A stretch of 64,000 nt of DNA from Catellatospora vulcania (GTDB lineage Bacteria; Actinomycetota; Actinomycetes; Mycobacteriales; Micromonosporaceae): positions 88,911 to 152,910 of the forward strand of contig NZ_WARX01000031.1 in the NCBI RefSeq assembly GCF_009720385.1, read 5' to 3'. Positions 44,167-52,648 of this stretch are shown piece after piece. Position numbers and translations under genes: made by a program. Within the stretch, counting starts at the first letter, position 1; each line of letters opens with the position of its first letter. The notes beneath the pieces were generated by a model that saw only the letters and a program-made list of their open reading frames with translations, was not told where the DNA came from and ran no database searches.

Positions 44167-44986
44167 CCACCCCAGCACCCGCACCCGCCGCGGCCCGGTC
44201 ACCTACCTGGTCCGGCTGATCGTCATCGTCTACCTGTTCTTCCTGGTGGCGTGGCCGGTGTACCTGGTCGGCAAGAACACCTTCGCCGACGGCATGGACA
44301 ACATCAACAGCATCATCGAAGACCCCGACATCGTGCACGCGCTCAGCCTGACCGTGCAGGTCGCGATCATCGCGGTGATCATCAACACGCTGTTCGGCGT
44401 CGGCATCTCGATTCTGCTGGTCCGCTACGACTTCCCGGGCAAGCGGCTGCTCAGCGCACTGCTGGACATGCCGCTGTCGGTCTCGCCGATCGTCGTCGGC
44501 CTGGCCCTGATCCTGGTCTACGGCGGACGCAACGGCTGGTTCGGACCGGGCCTGGAGAGCATGGGCTTCCAGGTCATCTTCGCCACCCCCGGCATCGTGC
44601 TGGCCACCGTGTTCGTGGCGCTGCCACTGGTGATCCGCGAAGTGGTGCCGGTGCTGGAGGAGGTCGGCGAGGAGCAGGAGCAGGCCGCCCGCAGCCTGGG
44701 CGCCAACGCCTGGCAGACGTTCCTGCGGATCACCCTGCCGTCGATCAAGTGGGGCGTCGTCTACGGCGTCGTGCTGAGCCTGGCCCGCTCACTGGGCGAG
44801 TTCGGCGCGGTCAAGGTCGTGTCCGGCAACGTGCTCGGCGAGACCCGCACGGCCACCCTGGTCGTCGAGGAGAAGTACCTCAACTTCGACAAGGGCGGCT
44901 CGTACGCCACCGCGTTCCTGCTCGCCCTGGTGGCAGTGGCCTGCATCATCATCGTCTCCGTCATTCGGCCGAAGGAAGACCGTTGA
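44159..44986 (+). CDS. cysW: Sulfate ABC transporter permease CysW
   Basis: A 275-residue permease with about six helices. EAA loop: [32 protein letters not shown]; CysW-specific [25 protein letters not shown] near the end. It pairs with CysT. The GTG start lies inside cysT and the stop overlaps the cysA start (TTGA), so the four genes form one tightly coupled unit. Confidence 0.93.
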   Translation: MASHPSTRTRRGPVTYLVRLIVIVYLFFLVAWPVYLVGKNTFADGMDNINSIIEDPDIVHALSLTVQVAIIAVIINTLFGVGISILLVRYDFPGKRLLSALLDMPLSVSPIVVGLALILVYGGRNGWFGPGLESMGFQVIFATPGIVLATVFVALPLVIREVVPVLEEVGEEQEQAARSLGANAWQTFLRITLPSIKWGVVYGVVLSLARSLGEFGAVKVVSGNVLGETRTATLVVEEKYLNFDKGGSYATAFLLALVAVACIIIVSVIRPKEDR

Positions 44987-45954
44987 GTATCGAGATCGTC
45001 AACGTTTCCAAGCGCTTCGGTGACTTCGTCGCGCTCGACAACGTCAACGTCAGCATCCCGTCCGGCCAGCTCACCGCGCTGCTCGGGCCGTCCGGCGGCG
45101 GCAAGTCGACCCTGCTGCGCATCATCGCCGGCCTGGAGACGGCCGACAGCGGCCGCATCGAGATCGAAGGCGTGGACGCGACGAAGCTGTCGCCGCAGAA
45201 GCGCAACGTCGGCTTCGTGTTCCAGCACTACGCGGCGTTCAAGCACCTGTCGGTGGCGCGCAACGTCGCGTTCGGACTGGAGATCCGCAAGCGGCCCAAG
45301 GTAGAGATCCGCGAGCGGGTCGACGAGCTGCTCAAGCTGGTGCACCTGTCCCAGTTCGCCGACCGGCTGCCCTCGCAGCTGTCCGGCGGCCAGCGCCAGC
45401 GCATGGCCCTGGCCCGCGCGCTCGCCGTGCAGCCGACAGTGCTGCTGCTCGACGAGCCGTTCGGCGCGCTGGACGCCAAGGTCCGCAAGGAGCTGCGGGA
45501 CTGGCTGCGCCGCCTGCACGACGAGGTGCACGTGACGACGGTGTTCGTCACGCACGACCAGGAGGAGGCCCTGGAGGTCGCCGACGAGATCGTGGTCATC
45601 AACGAGGGCCGCGTGGAGCAGATCGGCTCACCCGACGAGCTCTACGACACCCCCGCCAACGACTTCGTCATGCGCTTCCTCGGCCCGGTCACCGAGCTGG
45701 GCGACCGCCTGGTGCGGCCGCACGATCTCCAGCTGCTCACCGGTGGCGGCGAGCCGGACACGGTCACGGGCCGCATCACGCGGATCACCCGGATCGGCTT
45801 CGAGATCAGGGTCGAGGTGGCCGTGGGCGAGCAGCTCGTGACCGTGACCCTCACCCGCAACGAGTTCCTGTCCCTGGGCCTGCAGGTCGGTTCCGAGGTG
45901 CAGGTGCGCGTCGCGACCGGGGTCGGGGCGCCGAGGTTGATCGACGCGGTCTGA
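44983..45954 (+). CDS. cysA: Sulfate ABC transporter ATP-binding protein CysA
   Basis: A 323-residue ATPase with Walker [13 protein letters not shown]-loop [10 protein letters not shown], signature [15 protein letters not shown], Walker [21 protein letters not shown] and switch His in [10 protein letters not shown]. The C-terminal TOBE-like part ([20 protein letters not shown] and the [12 protein letters not shown] strand) is typical of CysA. TTG 44983 follows GAAGGA and overlaps cysW. A nested, weak inverted repeat (about 45965-46023) may end the transcript. Confidence 0.93.
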   Translation: MSIEIVNVSKRFGDFVALDNVNVSIPSGQLTALLGPSGGGKSTLLRIIAGLETADSGRIEIEGVDATKLSPQKRNVGFVFQHYAAFKHLSVARNVAFGLEIRKRPKVEIRERVDELLKLVHLSQFADRLPSQLSGGQRQRMALARALAVQPTVLLLDEPFGALDAKVRKELRDWLRRLHDEVHVTTVFVTHDQEEALEVADEIVVINEGRVEQIGSPDELYDTPANDFVMRFLGPVTELGDRLVRPHDLQLLTGGGEPDTVTGRITRITRIGFEIRVEVAVGEQLVTVTLTRNEFLSLGLQVGSEVQVRVATGVGAPRLIDAV

Positions 45955-46052
45955 CGCCGCGACACGGGAGCCTCCGGGCGGTATGGCACGCTCCTAACGC
46001 GCCATCACCCGCATCCGGAGGCCCCCGTGCGCGGTGGTCTGCCGGGCCAGGG

Positions 46053-46517
46053 TCATGACCGATGCCCGCCGGTGCTGCCGGCAGCGGTGTCGCGATCGGA
46101 CCGCGGCGCGGGCACCTGACCGTCTCCGAGCAGGTCGAGCAGCGTGGTGCTGTCCAGCAGGTCGCCGGTGTACGTGTGGACCGACTGCCAGAGTCCGGGC
46201 AGGGCGGTGGCCGCGCCGGTGTACGTGATGGTGTGCGGCGGGCGGCCTCGGACGCTGGCCAGCGCACCGCTGACCGCCCGCATGATGTCGCCGACGCTGA
46301 TCTGCTCGACCCGGCGGGCCAGGCTGAAGCCGCCGTCGGTGCCGGGACGGCTGCTGAGCAGCTCCGCGCGCCGCAGGTCAGCCAGGATGGACGGCAGGTA
46401 GCTGGCGGGTATGCCCTGCATGACGGCCAGATCGCTCGTCTTCACCGGCCCGCCGCCCGCCGCGGCGATGGCCAGCATGGCCTGCACCGCATAGTCGTGT
46501 CGCGCTGAGATGTGCAC
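46053..46517 (-). CDS. Rrf2-family regulator without cysteines
   Basis: A 154-residue winged-helix regulator: MHISARHDYAVQAMLAIAA, PVKTSDLAVMQGIPASYLPSILADLRRAELLSSRPGTDGGFSLAR is the Rrf2 domain. It has no Cys at all, so it cannot bind an iron-sulfur cluster like IscR or NsrR and resembles CymR-type members that respond to cysteine supply through a partner protein. It lies convergent to sbp-cysTWA, so control of sulfur uptake is the likely job. An AT-rich promoter/operator patch sits before its start. Confidence 0.85.
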   Translation of the reverse strand: MHISARHDYAVQAMLAIAAAGGGPVKTSDLAVMQGIPASYLPSILADLRRAELLSSRPGTDGGFSLARRVEQISVGDIMRAVSGALASVRGRPPHTITYTGAATALPGLWQSVHTYTGDLLDSTTLLDLLGDGQVPAPRSDRDTAAGSTGGHRS

Positions 46518-46586
46518 GGCCCCATGGATTCCTGCTCGTGACGGCGCGGCCGGCAGCAGGCGCGCGCTCTGTGCGATGTCCGCATA

Positions 46587-46612
46587 TTCCTATAACTTCG
46601 ATAGATAATATA
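46587..46612. promoter_or_regulatory. AT-rich inverted repeat upstream of the Rrf2 gene
   Basis: CCTATA (46587-46592) and TATAGG (46607-46612) with 14 bp between them, in the most AT-rich patch of this region. TATATT on the minus strand could be the -10 element of the Rrf2 gene, and the symmetry could be its own operator. Confidence 0.4.
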
Positions 46613-46662
46613 GGCGATGCACGGTCACGGCAATGGTCGGTCACGATCCGATCTCGACGCCG

Positions 46663-47268
46663 TCAATCCGACTCCTGCGCCGACTCTTTCGCCTTGGGAC
46701 GGGCCCGCAGGTGCGCTCGTTCACCCTGGGTGCCGAACAGGCTGAGGAACTCCACCGGCTCGGGGCCGGCCGCGCCGAACCAGTGCGGCACCCGGGTGTC
46801 GAACTCGGCCGCCTCCCCCGGCAGGAGCACCAGATCCTGCTCACCCAGGACCATCCGCAGCCGGCCGTTGAGGACGTAGAGCCACTCGTAGCCCTCGTGG
46901 GTCTTGGGCTCCGGGTTCCGGCGGCGGCTGTCGGCGGGGATCACCAGCTTGTACGCCTGGATGCCGCCCGCCCGCCGGGTCAGTGGCAGCATCGTCATCC
47001 CGTGCCGGGTGACCGGGCGCAGATGGATGCGGGGGTCGCCGGTCGGCGGGGCGTCGACCAGCTCGTCGAGCGTGACGCCGTGCGCTCTGGCCAGCGGCAG
47101 CAGCAGTTCGAGGGTCGGCCGCCGGGAGCCGGACTCCAGCCGGGACAGGGTGCTCACCGAGATCCCGGTCGCCGCCGACAGGTCGGCCAGCGTGGTCTCC
47201 CGCTGCCGGCGCAGTGCGCGCAGCCGGGGACCCACCGCACCGAGCGCTTGATCAAGATCGTCGTCCAT
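46663..47268 (-). CDS. XRE-cupin transcriptional regulator
   Basis: A 201-residue protein with an N-terminal HTH (VGPRLRALRRQRETTLADLSAATGISVSTLSRLESGSRRPTLELLLPLARAHGVTLDELV, read as the five XRE helices) and a C-terminal cupin (YEWLYVLNGRLRMVLGEQDLVLLPGEAAEFDTRVPHWFGAAG). Such SutR/PuuR-type regulators sense a small metabolite in the cupin. ATG 47268 opens MDDDLDQALGAV; the earlier ATG at 47325 overlaps the divergent gene's leader. It diverges from the His-tailed methyltransferase gene and may regulate it. Confidence 0.9.
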   Translation of the reverse strand: MDDDLDQALGAVGPRLRALRRQRETTLADLSAATGISVSTLSRLESGSRRPTLELLLPLARAHGVTLDELVDAPPTGDPRIHLRPVTRHGMTMLPLTRRAGGIQAYKLVIPADSRRRNPEPKTHEGYEWLYVLNGRLRMVLGEQDLVLLPGEAAEFDTRVPHWFGAAGPEPVEFLSLFGTQGERAHLRARPKAKESAQESD

Positions 47269-47375
47269 GCCGCCAGCTTGCCAGATCAGCAACAGGATTT
47301 GCGAGCACGCCCGATCATCTCGCATGGTTGCCCCAGGCCACGGCGCGAGGCGCGGGCAGTTTCGGAAGGGACGTC

Positions 47376-48077
47376 ATGACCGAGGAGTTCAGCAAGGCGT
47401 ACTGGGACGGCCATTACCACGAGCACTCCGCGGGCCACCCGAAGCCGCCGAACCCGCATCTGGTCGCCGAAGCCCGGGAGCTGACCCCCGGCACAGCGCT
47501 GGACGCAGGCTGCGGCGAGGGAGCCGAGGCGATCTGGCTGGCGGCTCAGGGCTGGCATGTGACGGCGGTGGACATCGCCGACACCGCGCTGCACAGCGCA
47601 CGCTCACACGCGGCAGCCGCCGGTGACCCGGTTGCCGCGCGCATCGACTGGCGGCAGGCCGACCTGACCGACTGGGTGCCGCCCGTGGCGCAGTACGACC
47701 TGGTCTGCTCCCTCTACGTACACCCGAAGGCGTCCCGCGAGTCGCTGGCGGCCCGGCTGGCGGCCGCGGTCGCCCCGGGCGGCACGCTGCTGATCATCGG
47801 CCACCACCCGTCGGACCGGCGTCCCGTCTCCGACGCCGCCGCCCGCGACGTGCACTTCACCCCGGACGAGGTCGGCGCCGGCCTCGACCCCGAACAGTGG
47901 GAGATCCTCGTCGCCGAGGACCGGCACCGCCCTGCCACCGGTCACGGTCACGAGGGTCACGGTCACGAGAGTCACGGTCACGAGAGTCACGGTCACGAGA
48001 GTCACGAGGGTCACGGTCACGGGCATGACGGGCACTCTTCGCACGACACCGTCCTGCGCGCCCGCAGGCGCGCCTGA
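47376..48077 (+). CDS. Class I methyltransferase with histidine-rich tail
   Basis: A 233-residue SAM methyltransferase. It begins FSKAYWDGHYHEHSAGHPKPPNPHL, then motif I TALDAGCGEGAEAIWLA, VTAVDIADTAL, IDWRQADLTDW and LAPGG-like VAPGGTLLIIGHHP; this order resembles TehB/thiopurine-type enzymes that methylate soft oxyanions or small molecules. The last 45 residues are repeats of G-H-E-S-H and G-H-G-H, about 17 histidines, an obvious metal-binding tail. GGAAGGG precedes the ATG. Metal or metalloid detoxification is possible but unproven. Confidence 0.85.
   Translation: MTEEFSKAYWDGHYHEHSAGHPKPPNPHLVAEARELTPGTALDAGCGEGAEAIWLAAQGWHVTAVDIADTALHSARSHAAAAGDPVAARIDWRQADLTDWVPPVAQYDLVCSLYVHPKASRESLAARLAAAVAPGGTLLIIGHHPSDRRPVSDAAARDVHFTPDEVGAGLDPEQWEILVAEDRHRPATGHGHEGHGHESHGHESHGHESHEGHGHGHDGHSSHDTVLRARRRA
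47941..48024 (+). repeat. 15-bp tandem repeats encoding GHESH
   Basis: Imperfect tandem units of GGTCACGAGAGTCAC; three exact copies in the middle, flanked by variants, all in frame in the methyltransferase tail. Codon choice is uniform, so the array grew recently by slippage or unequal exchange. Confidence 0.8.
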
Positions 48078-48254
48078 CCGGTCCCGGGGTGGCTACTCGG
48101 CCCGGCCGCCGTCTCGCCGACCGGCTTCGACAGGTGGAGGTGTGGGCAAGGGCGTTCCACCAAGGCGTATCGAGGTGAAGGCGCCCATCCTCTCGGCGGG
48201 ATTGAACGGGTGCGGGCGAGGGTAGGCAGAGGTATTCGCAAAGGAGCTGCCCCG

Positions 48255-48656
48255 ATGACCGACATCATCCATTTCACCATCGCGACCGCGGCCGAGCAGA
48301 GCGCCGATTTCCGGCGTGTGCTGTGGACCGGTGAGCACACCCAGCTCGTGATCATGACCATCCCGCCCGGCGGTGAGATCGGGGACGAGGTCCACCCGCA
48401 CAACGACCAGATCCTGACGTTCGTCAGCGGGACCGGCGAGGCCGACGTGGCCGGGCAGACCCGGCCGGTGGCGCAGGGCGAGCTCGTGGTCGTGCCGGCG
48501 GGTACCCGGCACAATTTCCGCAACACGGGGCCGAACCCGCTGGTGCTCTACACCGTGTACGGCCCGGCCGACCACGCCGACGGCGCGGTGCACGCCACGA
48601 AGGAGCAGGCCGAGGCTGCCGAGGAGGCAGGCCGGGACGAGCCGCCCACCGCCTGA
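48255..48656 (+). CDS. Cupin-fold protein
   Basis: A 133-residue single-domain cupin: LWTGEHTQLVIMTIPPGGEIGDEVHPHNDQILTFVSGTGEADVAGQ holds cupin motif 1 (GxxxxxHxH then E-like Q), and LVVVPAGTRHNFRNTGPNPLVLYTVY holds motif 2. The Glu/Ala-rich tail is probably disordered. AAGGAG precedes the ATG at 48255. Metal-dependent enzyme or binding protein; substrate unknown. Confidence 0.88.
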   Translation: MTDIIHFTIATAAEQSADFRRVLWTGEHTQLVIMTIPPGGEIGDEVHPHNDQILTFVSGTGEADVAGQTRPVAQGELVVVPAGTRHNFRNTGPNPLVLYTVYGPADHADGAVHATKEQAEAAEEAGRDEPPTA

Positions 48657-48692
48657 CCGGAAGACGTTGACCGCTGCGAATACCGTGTGGCC

Positions 48693-48893
48693 ATGGCAGA
48701 TGGGTGGAGCCGGTTCTTCTGGGTCGCGGCAGGGCTGTTCGTCTTCTACTGGATCGTCCGCAACGCCGTCGCGCACGGCATGTGGGACGCGTGGGAACGG
48801 CGCGCCAAGCACGAGCGTAAAGCCGTGCACCTGGCCGCCGTCCGCGCGTCCGGGGACGTGCCCGAGCCGACCGTCCCACAGGCGGTCGAGTGA
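48693..48893 (+). CDS. Small membrane protein
   Basis: A 66-residue protein with one membrane helix (RFFWVAAGLFVFYWIVRNAVA) followed by a charged amphipathic stretch (WDAWERRAKHERKAVHLAAVRA). A GTG at 48687 two codons earlier is an alternative start. It follows the cupin gene by 36 bp. Function unknown. Confidence 0.5.
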   Translation: MADGWSRFFWVAAGLFVFYWIVRNAVAHGMWDAWERRAKHERKAVHLAAVRASGDVPEPTVPQAVE

Positions 48894-48941
48894 GCCGTCC
48901 CGGTCGTCGCGGATCTGCCGTCGCCGCGACGACCGGTCGCC

Positions 48942-49403
48942 GTGACGGCTGACGGCGGCCGCCGTCGGCCGACGGTCTGGTTCGGCGTGCTGTTCTCGTC
49001 GGCCTTCGCGGTGATGTTCGCCGTGTCGGCGTACTCCGCGGTCGGCCAGGCGGTGCTCCGCCACGACCTCGCCGAGCGGGGCGTGACGGTCGACGCCGAG
49101 GTCCTGGACGAGGGGCGGCCGCGCGGCGGCGGCCTGAAGGCGACGGTCAGCTACTCCGTCGAGGGCACCCTGACGACCGCGCGGCTGGAGTCCTACGACC
49201 GCTCGGTGATCACCATGAATCCGCAGGTCCGCTACGACCCCGAGGATCCGGGGCGGGTGATGCTCGCCGCCGACGTCGAGAACGCCGTGCCGGCCTACGG
49301 GGCGGTCGCGCAGGCGCTGTTGTGGCTGCTGGCCTGCCTGGCGGGCGCGGCGTGGCTGGTACGGCAGGACCGCAGGGAGCGCACCGGCGGCCCTCCGGCC
49401 TGA
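48942..49403 (+). CDS. DUF3592-like membrane protein
   Basis: A 153-residue protein with a first helix (VWFGVLFSSAFAVMFAVSAYSAV), an external or cytoplasmic beta domain (RGVTVDAEVLDEGRPRG, VSYSVEGTL, VRYDPEDPGRVML) and a last helix (AVAQALLWLLACLAGAAWLV) with basic tail. The VxYDPxxPxxxML pattern is typical of DUF3592 proteins. GTG start. Role unknown. Convergent with the toxin-module genes. Confidence 0.6.
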   Translation: MTADGGRRRPTVWFGVLFSSAFAVMFAVSAYSAVGQAVLRHDLAERGVTVDAEVLDEGRPRGGGLKATVSYSVEGTLTTARLESYDRSVITMNPQVRYDPEDPGRVMLAADVENAVPAYGAVAQALLWLLACLAGAAWLVRQDRRERTGGPPA

Positions 49404-49409
49404 CCACGG

Positions 49410-49727
49410 TCAGGCCGTGTTCTCGGCCAGTCGGCTGAGGTCGCGCAGCAGGTCGAGGGCCTCGGACCGGTTCGGGACCGTCGGCGGCAGTTCCCGGTCG
49501 GCCCGGTCCACCAGGTCCGTCTTGATCCGGCGCAGCACCTCGGCGCGCGCCGCCGGGGACAGGTCGTCCAGCCCCAGCCAACCGAGATTGTCCTCGACGA
49601 TCTCCCGCAGGTCGGCGGCCGCGGCGTCGTCGTCTAGGTCATCGGCCAGCGCCTCGACCGTCCAGTCGAACAGCCAGCCGGCTGCCGACCAGCGCTTGTC
49701 GGGTGCGACCGCGATCGTTCCGGACAT
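49410..49727 (-). CDS. Putative immunity protein of the toxin module
   Basis: A 105-residue acidic protein (WTVEALADDLDDDAAAADLREIVEDNLGWLGLDDLS) with no signal peptide. Its start overlaps the toxin stop by one base (TGATG), the usual arrangement for a cognate immunity gene of a polymorphic toxin, and its acidity suits binding a basic nuclease domain. No family recognised; assignment rests on position and size. Confidence 0.6.
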   Translation of the reverse strand: MSGTIAVAPDKRWSAAGWLFDWTVEALADDLDDDAAAADLREIVEDNLGWLGLDDLSPAARAEVLRRIKTDLVDRADRELPPTVPNRSEALDLLRDLSRLAENTA

Positions 49728-50695
49728 CAGTTGCCTACCAGGAATGCTCGGGGGCCTAGGCCGTTGTCGGTGATGAACTTCTGTACCTTAGCGATTTGGT
49801 CAGGGGTGAACTGGGAGACGTCGACAGGCACGTAGTCGGCCTTGGCCAGGTGATCGACGATCCTGGTCTGCAGGTTCGGCCACTGCTGGTCGAAGTGCCG
49901 GGCCGGGAAGTTGCCCACGGCGTCGTAGGTCTTGCCGGTGGCGTTGTCGACCCAGTCCACCTTCGGGTCGGTCGAGCGGCTCAGCTCCGCCCCGGTGGCG
50001 TCCTCGACGCGCAGCGCGGTCTCGCCCTCCGCCGGCCGGTAACGTCCCGTCGCCGGGTCCATGCCGAGTTCACGCTGGTGGGCGTCGCGGGCCGCCTCCG
50101 CAGCCCGCTCCGCCTCCCGGGCCCGCTCGGCCTCCTGCGCCGCCTCAGCCGCACGGTCGGCCTCCCGGGCACGCTCGGCGTCCCGGGCCGCCTCAGCCGC
50201 GCGTTCGGCGTCGCGGGCGGCCTCCGCGGCTCGTTCGACCTCGCGTGCCGCCTCCGCGGCTCGTTCGACGTCGCGGGCGGCCTCCGCGGCATCCGCGGCC
50301 CGGTCGACCGCGCGCCCGAGGTCGGCGACGTCGTCGATGGCCCGTGCGCCCTTGGAGATTCCGGCCGCGACACCGGCGATCCCGCCGACCACCGGGACGA
50401 TGCCGAGCAGCCGCTCCCACCAGGCGAGTTCCTGGCCCGTGATCAGATCCTTGCCGGTGATCGCCTCGATGACGCCCTTGACCGTGCCGACGACCGGCAC
50501 GAAGTCCAGCCCGATGCTGAGCAGCACACCGAACAGGACCGACAGGCCGACCAAGGCGGCCAGGGCCGCCCGCGCGGTGTAGTAGCAGTCGGACATGCTC
50601 CCGCAGTTGTCGGCGTACGCCGCGCCGGGCAGCAGCAGCACCGCGGCCCCCGCGCCGAGCGCCGCACCGGCCAGCACACGTGTCGTCGTTCTCAT
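49727..50695 (-). CDS. Secreted polymorphic toxin with pre-toxin TG-like domain and C-terminal nuclease-like domain
   Basis: A 322-residue protein. Residues 1-28 are a signal peptide (VLAGAALGAGAAVLLLPGAAYA). A hydrophobic part follows with FVPVVGTVKGVIEAITGKDLITGQELAWWERLLGIVPVVGGIAGVAAG, read as the pre-toxin TG pattern (ITGxD, TGxxL, WxRxLGxxP). Then come about 80 residues of 10-residue helical repeats (ERAAEAARDx) and a C-terminal domain from about residue 250 (GKTYDAVGNFPARHFDQQWP, DVSQFTPDQIAKVQKFI, LGPRAFLVGN) that resembles CdiA-type C-terminal toxins. Nuclease (tRNase) activity is a guess. It overlaps the upstream membrane-protein gene by four bases and the immunity gene by one. Confidence 0.75.
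   Translation of the reverse strand: MRTTTRVLAGAALGAGAAVLLLPGAAYADNCGSMSDCYYTARAALAALVGLSVLFGVLLSIGLDFVPVVGTVKGVIEAITGKDLITGQELAWWERLLGIVPVVGGIAGVAAGISKGARAIDDVADLGRAVDRAADAAEAARDVERAAEAAREVERAAEAARDAERAAEAARDAERAREADRAAEAAQEAERAREAERAAEAARDAHQRELGMDPATGRYRPAEGETALRVEDATGAELSRSTDPKVDWVDNATGKTYDAVGNFPARHFDQQWPNLQTRIVDHLAKADYVPVDVSQFTPDQIAKVQKFITDNGLGPRAFLVGN
50092..50295 (-). repeat. 30-bp coding repeats in the toxin gene
   Basis: About seven imperfect 30-bp units encoding the decapeptide ERAAEAARD-x with alternating E/D/A at the variable sites. They would form one long charged helix or coiled coil linking the membrane-near part to the toxin tip. Confidence 0.7.
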
Positions 50696-51912
50696 TTCGG
50701 CTCCTCGGCGCCCGGCGCGGCCGGCTGCGGCGGCGCGGGTGGCGCCTCCCTGACATGAGGGCTGAGCAGTGTCATGAGCACCGCCGACACGATGGCCAGC
50801 AGCAGGAACGGGAAGAAGCTGGTCTGGTCCAGGAACATCGGCACGATCACCGCCCCCAGCAGGTACACCGGGATCATCACGACGATCAGGCGGATGATCC
50901 GGGGGATGCGCGCGATGAACCGGGCGTACGCCCCGAAGTCGAGCGGCAGCAGCGGGCTGGCGAGCACCTGGGCTGCGAAGAGCACGAAGAAGGTCAGCCC
51001 CGCCTGCCAGTAGGCGGCGTACAGGCCGGACAGCAGTGCGGTGAGGATCAGCGCGCGGATCAGCAGCCGCAGCACGAGCGGGATCCGGCCGGCCAGAGGC
51101 TGCACCGGGACGTCGGTGCGGAACCGGTCCTCCAGCAGCGTCATCCGGTCGGGGCCGCCGCCCTTGCCGATCGGGTTGGCCAGCAGCGCCTGTGCGACGG
51201 CGCGGGCCACGGTCGCCGCGACCGCCAGGAACACGATCCAGCCGCCGCTCTCCTGCGTGGTCGACATGGCCTCGACGGTCGGGCGGGCCCCGGCCCAGAC
51301 GAACACCGGTCGCACCAGCAGCGGGGCCGACTGGGTCCACACCCAGACCAGCAGGCCGGAGATGACGACCAGGGCGCCGAGGCCGACCAGCGCCCGCACC
51401 GCCCTGGGCACGGTCGGCGGCAGCAGGAACTCGGCGGCGAACGACTTGGCGGCGATCGGCACGCCGACCGCCAGCATCGCGAACAGCGCGTAGGTGAGCA
51501 GTTGGGAACCGAACTGCGCGGGGATGTCGAGCAGCGTGTCGGTGCGGTACGTGTCCCACTGCGGGTGCGCGCCCAGCGCCAGGTCGCCGAGGGCGAACCC
51601 CAGGGTCAGGTAGGAGCCGAGCGCCCCGCTGAGCGCGCCGACGAGCGCGATGAGCAGGAGCAGCCAGAGTGCCTCGGTGAAGACGTACTCGAAGCCCGGG
51701 TGCAGCACCCCGACGACGAGGCCGACCATGAACACGACCGGCACCGCGAGCAGACCGACGATCGGGCGAGCGGCGAGATACAGGCCGTCGACCGTCGACA
51801 TGGCCAGGCCGGCCGAGAGCCGCCGCAGGGTCAGCGGCACGCCGACCCAGATGCCGTCAGCGAGCCTGGTCAGTGGATCGGGCGGGCTCGTCGGCCCCGG
51901 TGTCGCGGTCAT
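50692..51912 (-). CDS. Polytopic membrane protein of the toxin module
   Basis: A 406-residue protein with roughly nine or ten hydrophobic segments (VGLLAVPVVFMVGLVVGVL, LLLLIALVGALSGALGSYLTLGFALG, LGALVVISGLLVWVW, IVFLAVAATVARAVAQALL, IRLIVVMIPVYLLGAVIVPMFL, FLLLAIVSAVLMTLL). The frame overlaps the toxin start by four bases (ATGA), so it belongs to the same transcript. It may export, anchor or present the toxin. I do not recognise the family. Confidence 0.65.
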   Translation of the reverse strand: MTATPGPTSPPDPLTRLADGIWVGVPLTLRRLSAGLAMSTVDGLYLAARPIVGLLAVPVVFMVGLVVGVLHPGFEYVFTEALWLLLLIALVGALSGALGSYLTLGFALGDLALGAHPQWDTYRTDTLLDIPAQFGSQLLTYALFAMLAVGVPIAAKSFAAEFLLPPTVPRAVRALVGLGALVVISGLLVWVWTQSAPLLVRPVFVWAGARPTVEAMSTTQESGGWIVFLAVAATVARAVAQALLANPIGKGGGPDRMTLLEDRFRTDVPVQPLAGRIPLVLRLLIRALILTALLSGLYAAYWQAGLTFFVLFAAQVLASPLLPLDFGAYARFIARIPRIIRLIVVMIPVYLLGAVIVPMFLDQTSFFPFLLLAIVSAVLMTLLSPHVREAPPAPPQPAAPGAEEPK

Positions 51913-52540
51913 CTTCTCCCCATCGGGAACTGCCGAGCAGGCGGTTGGACAGCCAGCCGAGGACTACGCCGTAGACGAGGTGGCCGGTGATGCTGACCGA
52001 CAGGAACTCGTCGAGTGCCTTGAGCCCGAGCCAGCCCGGGTACACCGAGACCATGAAGGTCTCCAGGACCAGCGCCCAGACGATGGCCGCCCAGATGCCG
52101 CGGCGTCCGAACGCGACCGTGTAGGCGACGCCGAAGGCGGTGCCGTTGCACAGGTGGAACGCGACACCGAGCCAGAACACCCAGGTTGCGTCCTGGTCGG
52201 TCTCGGCCAGGGCCAGCCCGAACAGCCGCCACGCCTCGAACGGGCGCAGCTGCAGACCGGCGAACTCCACCAGCGCGATCCGGGCCGCGTCGTAGGCCAG
52301 CGTCGCCGCGAACCCGGCGACGGCGCCCACCGCCATCCTGCGCAGCACCTTGGCCCGTCGCTCGTCGGGCAGCCGCCGGATGACGACGGTCGCCACGGCG
52401 GCCGCGGCCAGGCCGAGGGCGAGGAAGGTCCAGCGCAGGGACACACCCGACAGGATGTACACCAGCAGGGCGGCGCCGCTGGCCAGGAAGACCGCGGCGA
52501 CCGTCCATTCTGGTCGGATCTTGCGTCCGCCGTCAGCCAC
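51857..52540 (-). CDS. Membrane protein, first gene of the toxin module
   Basis: A 227-residue protein with about seven hydrophobic segments (VAAVFLASGAALLVYILSG, LALGLAAAAVATVVI, MAVGAVAGFAATLAYDAARIALV, WVFWLGVAFHLCNGTAFGVAYTVAF, AAIVWALVLETFMVSVYPGWLG, ITGHLVYGVVLGWLSNRLL). HLCNGxxFG and TGHLVYGxxLG patterns suggest an uncharacterised integral membrane family. Its 3' end overlaps the next gene by 56 bp. Role in toxin delivery is inferred only from position. Confidence 0.6.
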   Translation of the reverse strand: MADGGRKIRPEWTVAAVFLASGAALLVYILSGVSLRWTFLALGLAAAAVATVVIRRLPDERRAKVLRRMAVGAVAGFAATLAYDAARIALVEFAGLQLRPFEAWRLFGLALAETDQDATWVFWLGVAFHLCNGTAFGVAYTVAFGRRGIWAAIVWALVLETFMVSVYPGWLGLKALDEFLSVSITGHLVYGVVLGWLSNRLLGSSRWGEDDRDTGADEPARSTDQAR

Positions 52541-52648
52541 GCCGATACCGTAGGAACTGACGACCGTCAGTGGGGGCCAGTGTCAGCGAGCCGACAGTGA
52601 AGTCTGCGTGTCAGCGCAGCACGGCGGAGGTGTGAAGCCGCGGGCTGC

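Noticed and set aside
45965..46023. Nested inverted repeat after cysA as a terminator
   Set aside because: Stems are short and mismatched with a long loop; too weak to list as a separate feature.
47941..48024. Regular short repeats that could be mistaken for a CRISPR array
   Set aside because: Units are 15 bp without spacers, in frame, and encode a His-rich protein tail; no cas genes are present.
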